Origin: Deltaproteobacteria bacterium
GTDB taxonomy: Bacteria; Myxococcota; XYA12-FULL-58-9; JAUUZB01
Direction: 5' to 3'
Assembly: GCA_030590185.1 (NCBI GenBank)
Contig: JAUUZB010000226.1
Span: 1 to 6,697, forward strand
DNA length: 6,697 bases
Below the pieces are notes generated by a model. The model was not told the origin of the DNA, made no database searches, and saw nothing but the letters and a program-made list of their open reading frames with translations. Position numbers and translations under genes: made by a program. Shown here piece by piece: positions 1 through 6,387 of the stretch (positions within the stretch are counted from its first letter, which is position 1; the number at the start of each line of letters is the position of its first letter).

Positions 1-148
1 CCTCGTTGATCCTGTAGGGCACCGGGCGTTGCTCCCAATGGCTGAGCTGATCGGGGGCACACTCGGAGAGCGGCTCCCAGGCCGAAGCGGGCGAGGCCCA
101 GACGAGCAGGCCGATGGTGACGAGACAGGAGATTCGCCGGCGGATCAT
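1..148 (-). CDS. Partial exported protein, probable matrixin-like metalloprotease (N-terminal 49 residues)
   Basis: The frame opens with ATG at 148 and runs off the left edge, so only 49 residues are visible and no catalytic motif can be checked. Residues 1-23 form a clear Sec signal peptide: MIRRR, a hydrophobic core (LVTIGLLVW), then a small-residue ASPASA cleavage site. The mature start has Trp24, Cys31 and Trp39, followed by RPVPYRINE. A 'W..xPVPYRIN' segment just after the signal peptide is, from my knowledge of the family, typical of secreted myxobacterial matrixin-type zinc proteases, where it forms the first strand of the catalytic domain. The HExxHxxGxxH zinc site would lie outside the window. 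The start is supported by GGAGGT six bases upstream and by a 4-base ATGA overlap with the upstream gene. Being a real exported gene is near certain; protease identity is inference from a short segment. Confidence 0.72.
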   Translation of the reverse strand, partial: MIRRRISCLVTIGLLVWASPASAWEPLSECAPDQLSHWEQRPVPYRINE

Positions 149-750
149 CGCGACACCTCCAACGCCCGGATCCTCTGGCGTAGCGCCTCCGCGGTCAGCG
201 GCGTGGACCGATCATCCCCCGCCGCCGGGACCAGGCCATTCGCCGTCTCGGTCATGCGCACCAGCCCGTCGAGGCGTTGCTCGACCCGCGCCGGCGTCAC
301 CTCGTCTCTCACCCAAAACACCGATTGACTCAAGGCGGTCAGATAGTAGCGACCGTCGACGCAGCGCAACATGACGATCACCCGATCGCCCGTGTTGAGC
401 TGGGGGTCACCGACCACGACGGTCCGCTTGCCATCGAGAATGCCGCGCGTCTGCCGCACGAGCAGGACGCCACCCACGGGCGCCTCACCGTACAGAGTCG
501 CGATGATGTGAATAGGGGTATCCGTGGTCGGCCGCCCGGTGCTCGGGTTGCGGCTGACCTGCGCCACACCCACCCGACCCTCGACGACCACGGCCGACAG
601 ACCCACCTGTTGCTCGACGCCGAGGGCCCTGACCACCGTGGCGTGACCGCTAGAGGGAGCAACGAGCAAGACACCGACCAAACAGGCCAAGGCCGCGCCA
701 AGGAAGAGTCCCGGGCGCCACCGGCGAGAGAAGTCATGGGAATGGATCAT
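145..750 (-). CDS. Exported protein of unknown function, 201 aa, coupled to a matrixin-like protease gene
   Basis: Residues 1-37 look like a Sec signal: a basic start (RRWRP), a long hydrophobic run (LFLGAALACLVGVLLVA), then SSGHA before TVVRAL. The mature part begins ATVVRALGVEQQVGLSAVVV and seems beta-rich. It continues with TDTPIHIIATLYGE, VGGVLLVRQTRG, GDPQLNTGDRVIVML and YYLTALSQSVFWV. The C-terminus is helical and charged (LTAEALRQRIRALEVSR). This pattern (a strand region, a 'TDT.. .. L.GE' strand, a 'VRQ.GG'-like turn, a 'GDRVIVML' strand and 'L.Q..F.V') matches, from memory, a conserved uncharacterised family of small secreted proteins often encoded just before matrixin-type proteases in Myxococcota. 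No enzymatic motif is visible. The start at 750 has a GAGGTGG site four bases upstream. The stop TGA overlaps the next ATG as ATGA. A chaperone, inhibitor or surface partner of the protease is possible, but that is speculation. Confidence 0.85.
   Translation of the reverse strand: MIHSHDFSRRWRPGLFLGAALACLVGVLLVAPSSGHATVVRALGVEQQVGLSAVVVEGRVGVAQVSRNPSTGRPTTDTPIHIIATLYGEAPVGGVLLVRQTRGILDGKRTVVVGDPQLNTGDRVIVMLRCVDGRYYLTALSQSVFWVRDEVTPARVEQRLDGLVRMTETANGLVPAAGDDRSTPLTAEALRQRIRALEVSR
155..160 (-). promoter_or_regulatory. Ribosome binding site of the matrixin-like gene, inside the upstream gene
   Basis: The minus strand reads GGAGGT, then six bases (GTCGCG), then ATG. This near-perfect anti-Shine-Dalgarno match lies within the last codons of the 201-residue gene. 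It fixes the start at 148 and, with the ATGA overlap, argues for translational coupling. Confidence 0.8.
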
Positions 751-754
751 GGTA

Positions 755-761
755 CCACCTC
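755..761 (-). promoter_or_regulatory. Ribosome binding site of the 201-aa exported protein
   Basis: The minus strand reads GAGGTGG, then TACC, then the ATG at 750. It supports ATG 750 over the next in-frame codons and shows the gene has its own initiation signal after the 77-base gap. Confidence 0.65.
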
Positions 762-764
762 GAC

Positions 765-779
765 GAAACCCGCGGTTTC
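765..779 (-). repeat. Short perfect inverted repeat in the intergenic gap
   Basis: GAAACC and GGTTTC form 6-base arms around a 3-base centre, ending 14 bases upstream of the ATG at 750 and just beyond its ribosome binding site. There is no T-run after the stem in either direction, so it is not a convincing intrinsic terminator. It could be a small operator or an mRNA hairpin affecting initiation. It could also be chance, since only a 15-base element is involved. Confidence 0.3.
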
Positions 780-789
780 AGTCATCGGT

Positions 790-803
790 TTGAAGAAATT
801 CAA
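790..803 (-). repeat. Second small inverted repeat in the intergenic gap
   Basis: TTGAA and TTCAA form 5-base A/T-rich arms around a 4-base loop, about 25 bases after the stop codon of the giant gene. The stem is weak and lacks a downstream T-run, so I do not call a terminator. The whole gap 751..827 holds no convincing -35/-10 pair on the minus strand either. Confidence 0.2.
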
Positions 804-827
804 CATGGGCACTGGACTGGTCGCTCT

Positions 828-3800
828 CTACTGGATCTGAACGAGCTCCTGGACGTCGTCGTCATACGCCCACAGCATGCCCGCCACCGGGTCAAAGCCG
901 AGTCCGAAGTTGGACGTGGAGCCGCCCCAATCCATCAGGATGTCGGTGTAGGGCATCCCGGCGGGGTCGCAGGTGTAATAGGCCGCCTCGGTCCCCACCT
1001 GCAGGTAGAGCACGTCCGCGATGCCGTCTCCGCCGATATCATCCATGATGACCGTATTGAGCGTACCTGACAGATCGAAGCTGTTGCTGAGCAAGCCCAC
1101 CGCGCCGGTGGTGCGGTCGACGCGTAGCAACCGCTCGAGGGTGGCGCAGGCCACGTAGTAGTGGAAGTCATCCATGTCGAGGCCCGTGCAATAGAGCTCG
1201 GGGAACGTCACCTCGAGTACCGCCTCATCCGGGACGACGCCCGGCGTCGCGCTCACCGACCAAATCTCGGTATCGACGCCGGCGGTAACCTCTTGGGTGA
1301 TCATATAGATACTGCCGTTGTACGCGGCCATGGAACGGAACTCATCCGCCGGGGTCACCGTGCTGAAGGCGGCGAAGTCCTCGACGAACCAGCTCACGCC
1401 GTTGTCGATGGAGATCCGCCAAAGGCGACCGGTGGCACCGCCGTTGGTGTCGAGGGAGAAGATCTGCGACCCGGTGACCAGCAGGTCGTACCCCATGTGG
1501 GAGGTGCTCAGGCCAGCGAGGGTCTCGACGTTCTCCACCGTCCCGCCGGCCTTTGGAATGCGGTGCAGGTCGTAGGCGCCGCCGAAGTACAACCAACCGT
1601 TGACATCCTCATCCGGGCGCAAGAAATATTCGCTGAAGCTGCTGAGTCCGGTGGGGAGCCGGCTCTCAGTCGAGCCCACCACACCGCCTACGCCCGGCGT
1701 GCAGCTCGGGGTCACGACCACGAACTCCCAGGTCATGGTGCCGGCCGGGTTGCCACACAGCCCGTCTTGCAGGCCCGCCCAGGTGACCGCTAGTTGCTCA
1801 CCGGCCGGCAGCGCAAAACCCAGATCGATGTTCAGGGTCCGGTCATCGTTGGTGAAGAAGACCTCGGCCGGAGAGAGCATCAGGTCGTAGGCCTCGCTGG
1901 TAGAGATGTCGCCGGTGACGAAGATCATGCCGATGCTCGTGTCGATCGGCCCGTCGAAGTCGACGCTCAGCACGGGGGACAGGGAGTTGGTGACCGACCC
2001 ATGCTGAGGGAGCTCATCCGACGGCGTGGCGCTGAAGGTCGCGCAGTCGGTCTCATCGATGGTCAAGGTGAACGGGTTTTCCAGGGGGGCAACGCCGTGG
2101 ACAGTGTCGACCACGTAGAAGTAGTAGGTCGTGCCACCGGTGACCAGGATCCTCCCGCCCATGGTGTCGTTGGTGTAATCCGAGTAGCAGGCCAGCTCGG
2201 TCACCGTGCCGCAGGTCGAATCCGAGACCACCATCGCGTAGCGGGTGCTGGTCGGCTTATCCATGGTCACGTCGACAAAGCCGGCGCCGATTGAGGTTGA
2301 GGTGTACTCCGCCACCACGTCCGGACCCGTCAGGGAGGAGCCGGTACAGCTCGGCGCAGAGATGAGATAGTCCCGCGTGGTCGCGTTCCAAACCACCTCG
2401 TTCTCCCCCGCCGCCAGCACAAAGGTATCCGCGCAGTCGGAACCAGCCGCCGTGACGCAGACCGCGCTGCCAGAACCATCGACGCAGATGTCACCGAGGC
2501 CCGCGCAATCGGTCCCGGGATCCCAGTCGAGGCAGCCGAGCCCGTCGGGCGAGCAGGTCTCGATGACCTCCGCGTTGCACTGCGTCTCGCCGTCCACCGC
2601 GCAGCGGTTGTTGCAAATGTTGCAGTAGGGGGTCACTCCACCGAAGTCCTCGCAGACCTCGGTGGTGGCGGAGCAGTCCTGGGTCACCTGCCATTCCAGA
2701 CAGCCGAGGGCGCCCACCTGACAGGTCTCGATAGCGTCACCGTTGCACTGCTGATCGCCCATCGCCGGGCAGGAGGGAGCGCAGCCGAGGGTAACCACCA
2801 GCGGATTGCTCAGCGGGCTCGAGCCGCTATCGGTGTCCGTGATGTAGATGAAGTAGGTGGAACCAGCGGCGACCGGGAAGCTGCCGCCCAGCGTCGTGGC
2901 GACGTATTCCGTATCACAGAGCAACTCGGTCAGGTCGCCACAGGCGGCCTCCGAGACCACCAAGCTGTAACGGGTGAAGGCCGGCTTGTCGATGATTAGG
3001 TCGATGGTCCCGCTGTTCGCGGCGGTGTACTCCATCACCACGTCCGGGCCGAGGGTCGTTCCCGTGGTCTGGCAGGAGGGGCGCGTCGCCATGTAATCCA
3101 TGTCATAGGCGAGCCAGGCCACCACATTGACGCCGAACACCAGCGGGTAGGCCGTGGTGCAGTCGTCACCCAACGGCGTGACACAGGCGGCGGTGCCAGA
3201 GCTGTCGTCGCAGACGTCACCCAGATTGATCGCCGGGCAGTCGCTCGACACCGCCCATTCGAGGCAACCGAGACCGCCGGCGCCGCACGTCTCGATCACC
3301 TCTCCGGAGCAGTGCGTGTCGCCGCCCACCGGGCAGGCATCGAGGCAGGCGACGCAGGAAGCCGAGCCGCTGCTGTCCTCACAGAAATCTCCGCTGGCGG
3401 CGCAGTCGGTGCCGCTAACCCACGCGCGACAGTTGCTCGGCAGCAAGGTGCAGGTCTCGATGACCGCGCCGGCGTTCGCGATGCGCAGGCTCCAGTCGTT
3501 GAGGATCCCGGCGTCCATGCCTACGTCGTCGTTCACGTAGAGGGTCCAGGTGCCGTTCATGGACAGTCCGTCGAAGGTTGACAGCGTCCCCTCCGGCCTA
3601 AAGTCGCCGGTGAACGGGGCGCTGCCGCTAGTGATCGCGGTCGCCGCCTCGTCATCAAAGACCGTGTCGATGAAGTCGTTGCCGCTGCCGCCGTTATCGG
3701 TGCTCAGCTCGACACAGCGGGACGTCCCCGTGTCGTCGACGAACTTCAGAAAGATGTCCAGGTCGCTGACGTAGCTGTGGCTAATATCGATGCTGACGTT

Positions 3801-5468
3801 GACGTCGTTGATCGGGTTGCTGCCGCTGGTGGTGATCTCGTCCGCAACATAGATCGTGGCGCCACCACAGGTGGTGGCAGAACCACCGCCATCTGGAATA
3901 GCCAGCGCCGGGGTGCTGGACCGGATGTAGTCGTCGCGGCCACACCGAGATTCCCCCTCGGTCGCGCAGTCACTCTCGCAGACGATGCAGGCAGCGGTGC
4001 CACCGCTCTCCTCGCAGACCTGGCCGCTGACCGCGGCGCAGTCAGCACCCACCGCCCACTCCAGACAACCGCTGGCGCCCACCGAGCAGGTCTCGATCAC
4101 CGTGCCATTGCATTGTTTGTCGCCATCGGCCGGGCAAGTATCAAAACAGGCCACGCAAACCGCGGCGCCGCTGGCCATGGAGCAGAAGTCGCCGGTGGCG
4201 GAGCAGTCGATCCCGGCGACCCAGTCGACGCAGTCCTGGGCGTTGAGGGTGCAGGTGTCGATCACCTCGCCGCTGCACTGGGTATCATCAACCAGCGGAC
4301 AGGCATCCTGGCAGGTGAGGCACTGCGCAACACCGGTGCCGGCATTACAATACGCACCGCCGGTGGCGCAGTCGAATCCCTGCACCCAGTCGAGGCAGCC
4401 GTCACCCGCCGCGGTGCAGGTCTCGATAATCGTCGTATCGAGGCTGTCGATCAGCACGCCCCAGTAGTTCACGGTCCCTTCGAACGTGGCCTCGTCGTCG
4501 CTGACCCACAGGGTCCAAGTGCCGTTCATCGCTAGGCCGGTGAGGGAGGCCAGGGAACCCTCCGGGCGGTAGACCCCGGTGAAAGGTGCAAACCCAGTGG
4601 TGATGGAGGTGGCGGCCAAATCATCGAAGACAGTGCCGGCGTAGTTGGCGCCGCTGCCGCCGTTGTCGCTGCTCAGCTCGACGCAATGACTGGTGGTGTC
4701 CGCCTCGACAAACTCGAGAAAGATGTCGAGGTCTGCGGCCGCCCCGTGGGTGACATCGAGACCAATGGTCACCGCCCCTACCGTTTGGGTGTCTGTGATC
4801 GTGATGTTGTCGAAGACGGCGCCAGCCGACCCACAGCCGCTCGCGGATCCGACGCCGTCCGGGATAGGCAACGCCGGCGCGCGGACCCCGAGGGCTTCGA
4901 ACGGCCCGCATTGGCTCTCGCCGTCGGAGGCGCAACTATCGCCGGCCGTACCGTTCGGGCACCCCGTCTCTTCGACCGTAACCACCACCGGGTTGGGCAA
5001 CCCGCCAGCGCCGGAGACCGTGTCGGTGAGGTAAAAATAGTAGGTGGTGGCGGCGAAGACCGGGATGAGGCCGCCCATGGTCGAAGCGTTGTACTCCGAG
5101 ATGCAATCGATATCCGGCGTCACGGTGCCGCAGGCGCCATCGGCGATGAGCAGCGTGTAGAGGGTCGACGCCGGCTTGGCGAGGGAGATCTCCAAGAAGC
5201 CGGTGCTCTGGGCGGTGTACTGCACTACTAGATCCGGGCCGTCGTTGGCGTAGGCGGCGGTGCAGGGGACCGGATCCGGCATATAGTCCTGGTTGAATGC
5301 CACCCAATTGATGGTGTTGACCCCCTCGCTCAACACGGCCGCGGAGGAGCAGTCCTCGGCGTAGGCAGTAAAGCAGGTGGCAACGCCGCTGCTGTCCTCG
5401 CACTGCTCGCCGCTGTCGAGGCAGTCGCCGGTGACTGCCCAATCGAGGCAACCGAGTCCCCCTACCTC
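828..5468 (-). CDS. Giant secreted multidomain Cys-rich protein, C-terminal part downstream of the in-frame TGA
   Basis: This 1546-codon stretch continues the frame of the preceding piece directly after TGA 5469..5471 and ends at TAG 828..830. In order it encodes the rest of an 8-Cys module, a beta-sandwich domain, P domain 2 nested in a Cys module, two plain modules, P domain 3 nested in a module, another module and a third beta-sandwich. Two more modules, the fourth beta-sandwich, a Big_5-like Ig domain and a beta-propeller-like region of about 290 residues follow. No protease, kinase, membrane segment or C-terminal sorting signal is visible. The role is likely extracellular binding or adhesion, but the ligand is unknown. 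No independent start is credible: the first start-type codon is GTG at 5336, 44 codons in and already inside a beta-sandwich, without a Shine-Dalgarno sequence. The first ATG, at 5282, is also mid-domain. An automatic caller may nevertheless report 828..5336. Treat this and the next piece as one gene broken by a nonsense codon or base error. Confidence 0.85.
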   Translation of the reverse strand, partial: EVGGLGCLDWAVTGDCLDSGEQCEDSSGVATCFTAYAEDCSSAAVLSEGVNTINWVAFNQDYMPDPVPCTAAYANDGPDLVVQYTAQSTGFLEISLAKPASTLYTLLIADGACGTVTPDIDCISEYNASTMGGLIPVFAATTYYFYLTDTVSGAGGLPNPVVVTVEETGCPNGTAGDSCASDGESQCGPFEALGVRAPALPIPDGVGSASGCGSAGAVFDNITITDTQTVGAVTIGLDVTHGAAADLDIFLEFVEADTTSHCVELSSDNGGSGANYAGTVFDDLAATSITTGFAPFTGVYRPEGSLASLTGLAMNGTWTLWVSDDEATFEGTVNYWGVLIDSLDTTIIETCTAAGDGCLDWVQGFDCATGGAYCNAGTGVAQCLTCQDACPLVDDTQCSGEVIDTCTLNAQDCVDWVAGIDCSATGDFCSMASGAAVCVACFDTCPADGDKQCNGTVIETCSVGASGCLEWAVGADCAAVSGQVCEESGGTAACIVCESDCATEGESRCGRDDYIRSSTPALAIPDGGGSATTCGGATIYVADEITTSGSNPINDVNVSIDISHSYVSDLDIFLKFVDDTGTSRCVELSTDNGGSGNDFIDTVFDDEAATAITSGSAPFTGDFRPEGTLSTFDGLSMNGTWTLYVNDDVGMDAGILNDWSLRIANAGAVIETCTLLPSNCRAWVSGTDCAASGDFCEDSSGSASCVACLDACPVGGDTHCSGEVIETCGAGGLGCLEWAVSSDCPAINLGDVCDDSSGTAACVTPLGDDCTTAYPLVFGVNVVAWLAYDMDYMATRPSCQTTGTTLGPDVVMEYTAANSGTIDLIIDKPAFTRYSLVVSEAACGDLTELLCDTEYVATTLGGSFPVAAGSTYFIYITDTDSGSSPLSNPLVVTLGCAPSCPAMGDQQCNGDAIETCQVGALGCLEWQVTQDCSATTEVCEDFGGVTPYCNICNNRCAVDGETQCNAEVIETCSPDGLGCLDWDPGTDCAGLGDICVDGSGSAVCVTAAGSDCADTFVLAAGENEVVWNATTRDYLISAPSCTGSSLTGPDVVAEYTSTSIGAGFVDVTMDKPTSTRYAMVVSDSTCGTVTELACYSDYTNDTMGGRILVTGGTTYYFYVVDTVHGVAPLENPFTLTIDETDCATFSATPSDELPQHGSVTNSLSPVLSVDFDGPIDTSIGMIFVTGDISTSEAYDLMLSPAEVFFTNDDRTLNIDLGFALPAGEQLAVTWAGLQDGLCGNPAGTMTWEFVVVTPSCTPGVGGVVGSTESRLPTGLSSFSEYFLRPDEDVNGWLYFGGAYDLHRIPKAGGTVENVETLAGLSTSHMGYDLLVTGSQIFSLDTNGGATGRLWRISIDNGVSWFVEDFAAFSTVTPADEFRSMAAYNGSIYMITQEVTAGVDTEIWSVSATPGVVPDEAVLEVTFPELYCTGLDMDDFHYYVACATLERLLRVDRTTGAVGLLSNSFDLSGTLNTVIMDDIGGDGIADVLYLQVGTEAAYYTCDPAGMPYTDILMDWGGSTSNFGLGFDPVAGMLWAYDDDVQELVQIQ
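831..1700 (-). other. C-terminal beta-propeller-like region of the giant protein
   Basis: About 290 residues with repeated blade-like segments of the form 'strand, W/Y hydrophobic, [LI]x[RS][IV]': WLYFGGAYDLHRIPKAGG, IFSLDTNGG then GRLWRISID, SIYMITQE then EIWSVSA, HYYVACA then RLLRVDRTTG, and GMLWAYDDDVQELVQIQ at the very end. A DDIGGDGIADVLYL stretch resembles the calcium-binding loop of FG-GAP or dockerin-like repeats. The number of blades cannot be fixed by eye. The protein stops directly after the last strand, with no transmembrane helix, LPxTG, or Gly-rich and Arg-rich sorting tail. Confidence 0.5.
1701..2030 (-). other. Big_5-type bacterial Ig-like domain in the giant protein
   Basis: About 110 residues after the last beta-sandwich run ATPSDELPQHGSVTNSLSP, then VLSVDFDGPIDTSIG, MIFVTGD, NDDRTLNIDL, LPAGEQLAVTW, GLCGNPAG and TMTWEFVV. 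The order 'P..G..N.LSP.L.V.FDGPID', 'V.G', 'L.I....LP.GE...V.W....D..GN..G...W.F' fits the SbsA/Big_5 Ig-like family, usually a spacer in surface and secreted proteins. Confidence 0.65.
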
Positions 5469-6080
5469 TCAGGTCTCAACGGCGGTGCCGCTGCACCGGG
5501 TCGCGCCGCCGACCGAACACTGATCGAGGCAAGGAACACAGACCGGCGTGCCGGTGTTGGCATCGCAGAGATCGCCGGTGGTTGTGCAGTCGGTGGTGTC
5601 GAGCCAGCCCAGGCAGCCGTTCGGCAGCGTGGCGCAGGTTTGTATGGAATCCCCGGCGCACTGCTGCGCCCCCGAGATACAGGCGTTGAAGCAGGACATG
5701 GTGATCTCGACCGGGTTCGGCAGGGCCTGGCTGCCGGAGCTCGTGTAACTGAGGTAGATGACATAGGTGGCGCCGTCCTGCACCGGGAAGGTCGTGGCCA
5801 AGGTCGCGGCGCTGTACTCCGAGACACAGGCGAGCTCGGTCAGGTTACCGCAGGCGGCCGCGGAGACCACCGCGGTGAAGCGGTTGCTGGTGGGCTTGAC
5901 CAGGGAGAACTCGACCAGGCCGTCGTAGGTGGCGGTGTACTCGAACACCACGTCCGGCCCCTCGAGGGTTCCGGTGGTGTGGCAGGAGGGAGCGGTGAGC
6001 ATGTAGTCCCTGAAAAGAGCGACCCAGGTGGCGGTGGTCGTCCCCAGGGTCAACGGGATGGCGTTCGTGCAATCCTCACC
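2041..6080 (-). repeat. Four pre-peptidase C-like beta-sandwich domains
   Basis: Copies lie at 5691..6080, 4959..5360, 2781..3170 and 2041..2444, about 130 residues each. Each starts [GA][DSE]DC, has W followed by [DR]DY[ML], then C, GPD[VL]V.[EFQ]YT, a strand ending in KP, then CG..T...C.S[ED]Y, a glycine-rich turn and YY[FI]Y[VLI].DT, and closes with L.NP. The 'GPDVVxxYT' strand and late 'TYYFYVxDT' strand resemble the PPC (pre-peptidase C-terminal) family often seen in secreted proteins. The match is by pattern from memory, so the fold assignment is moderate. Each copy carries four conserved cysteines. Confidence 0.6.
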
Positions 6081-6387
6081 CGCCGGGGTCAGACAGATCG
6101 GGGTGCCCGAGCCGGCGTCGCAGAAATCGCCGTTCGCCGCGCAGTTGGTGGTCAGGCTCCAGGTGTAGCAACCCTGGGCGTTGGGCGTGCAGGTCTCGAG
6201 CCGGTCGGCGTCGCAACGCACCTCGCCTCCGACCGGGCAGCTGTCCGTGCACGGCAGGCACTGAGCGGTACCGCTGGCGTCGGCGCAATAGTCGCCGCCT
6301 GCTGCGCAGTCAGTGTCCTGAACCCAATCGAGGCAACCGTCACCACCCATGGTGCAGGTTTGAATGATGGAGGGCGAAAACGGGCCG
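2457..6387 (-). repeat. Array of eleven 8-cysteine modules (about 55 residues each)
   Basis: The module pattern is xxC-xxxC-xxxGxxxC-xGxxIETC-xxxxxGCLxW-xxxxDC-xxxGxxC-xxxxGxAxC, giving eight cysteines and so probably four disulfides. N- to C-terminal copies are: M0 6258..6387 (second half only, after P domain 1), M1 6093..6257, M2 5538..5699, M3 5373..5537, M4 4320..4967 (holds P domain 2), M5 4155..4319, M6 3987..4154, M7 3354..3986 (holds P domain 3), M8 3183..3353, M9 2622..2789 and M10 2457..2621. Every complete copy has all eight cysteines except M3, whose fourth is the TGA. Similar 'IETC...GCLxWxxxxDC' repeats are familiar to me from large secreted proteins of Myxococcota and Bradymonadales-like bacteria. 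I know no assigned function. Confidence 0.8.
5469..5471 (-). other. In-frame TGA replacing an invariant cysteine codon
   Basis: The frame reads GTT GAG ACC TGA GAG GTA GGG (V-E-T-stop-E-V-G). In the other ten modules the matching triplet is [IL][EDQ]T-Cys, as in VIETC. The module resumes perfectly after the stop with GGLGCLDW. One base change (TGC or TGT to TGA) explains it, and no frameshift is needed. Natural nonsense mutation, base-call or assembly error, or, less likely, recoding are the options. Confidence 0.9.

Noticed and set aside
765..803. Intrinsic terminator between the giant gene and the 201-aa gene
   Set aside because: The two stems are only 6 and 5 bases and neither is followed by a T-run on the minus strand.
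277..840. 187-codon plus-strand open frame over the 201-aa gene and intergenic gap
   Set aside because: The opposing frame has a signal peptide, a good ribosome binding site and an ATGA junction. The plus frame has none and a low-complexity His/Arg/Asp product.
1161..1793. 210-codon plus-strand open frame
   Set aside because: It lies antisense to the propeller and Ig-like region, has no domain or convincing ribosome binding site, and competes with a clearly conserved minus-strand frame.
3777..4535. 252-codon plus-strand open frame opposite the giant gene
   Set aside because: It is antisense to conserved P-domain and Cys-module coding, has a compositionally odd Ala/Gly/Arg/His product and no recognisable domain. 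Long antisense frames are expected in GC-rich DNA.
5282..5336. Translation restart after the TGA at GTG 5336 or ATG 5282
   Set aside because: Both lie inside the second beta-sandwich domain, match residues of sibling copies (V of the 'xVLSEG' strand, M of DYM) and lack a Shine-Dalgarno sequence. A product from there would have no signal peptide.
5469..5471. Alternative genetic code with TGA as a sense codon
   Set aside because: The 201-aa gene ends with TGA at a tight ATGA junction, and TGA occurs only once inside the giant frame. Tryptophan and cysteine are otherwise encoded normally.
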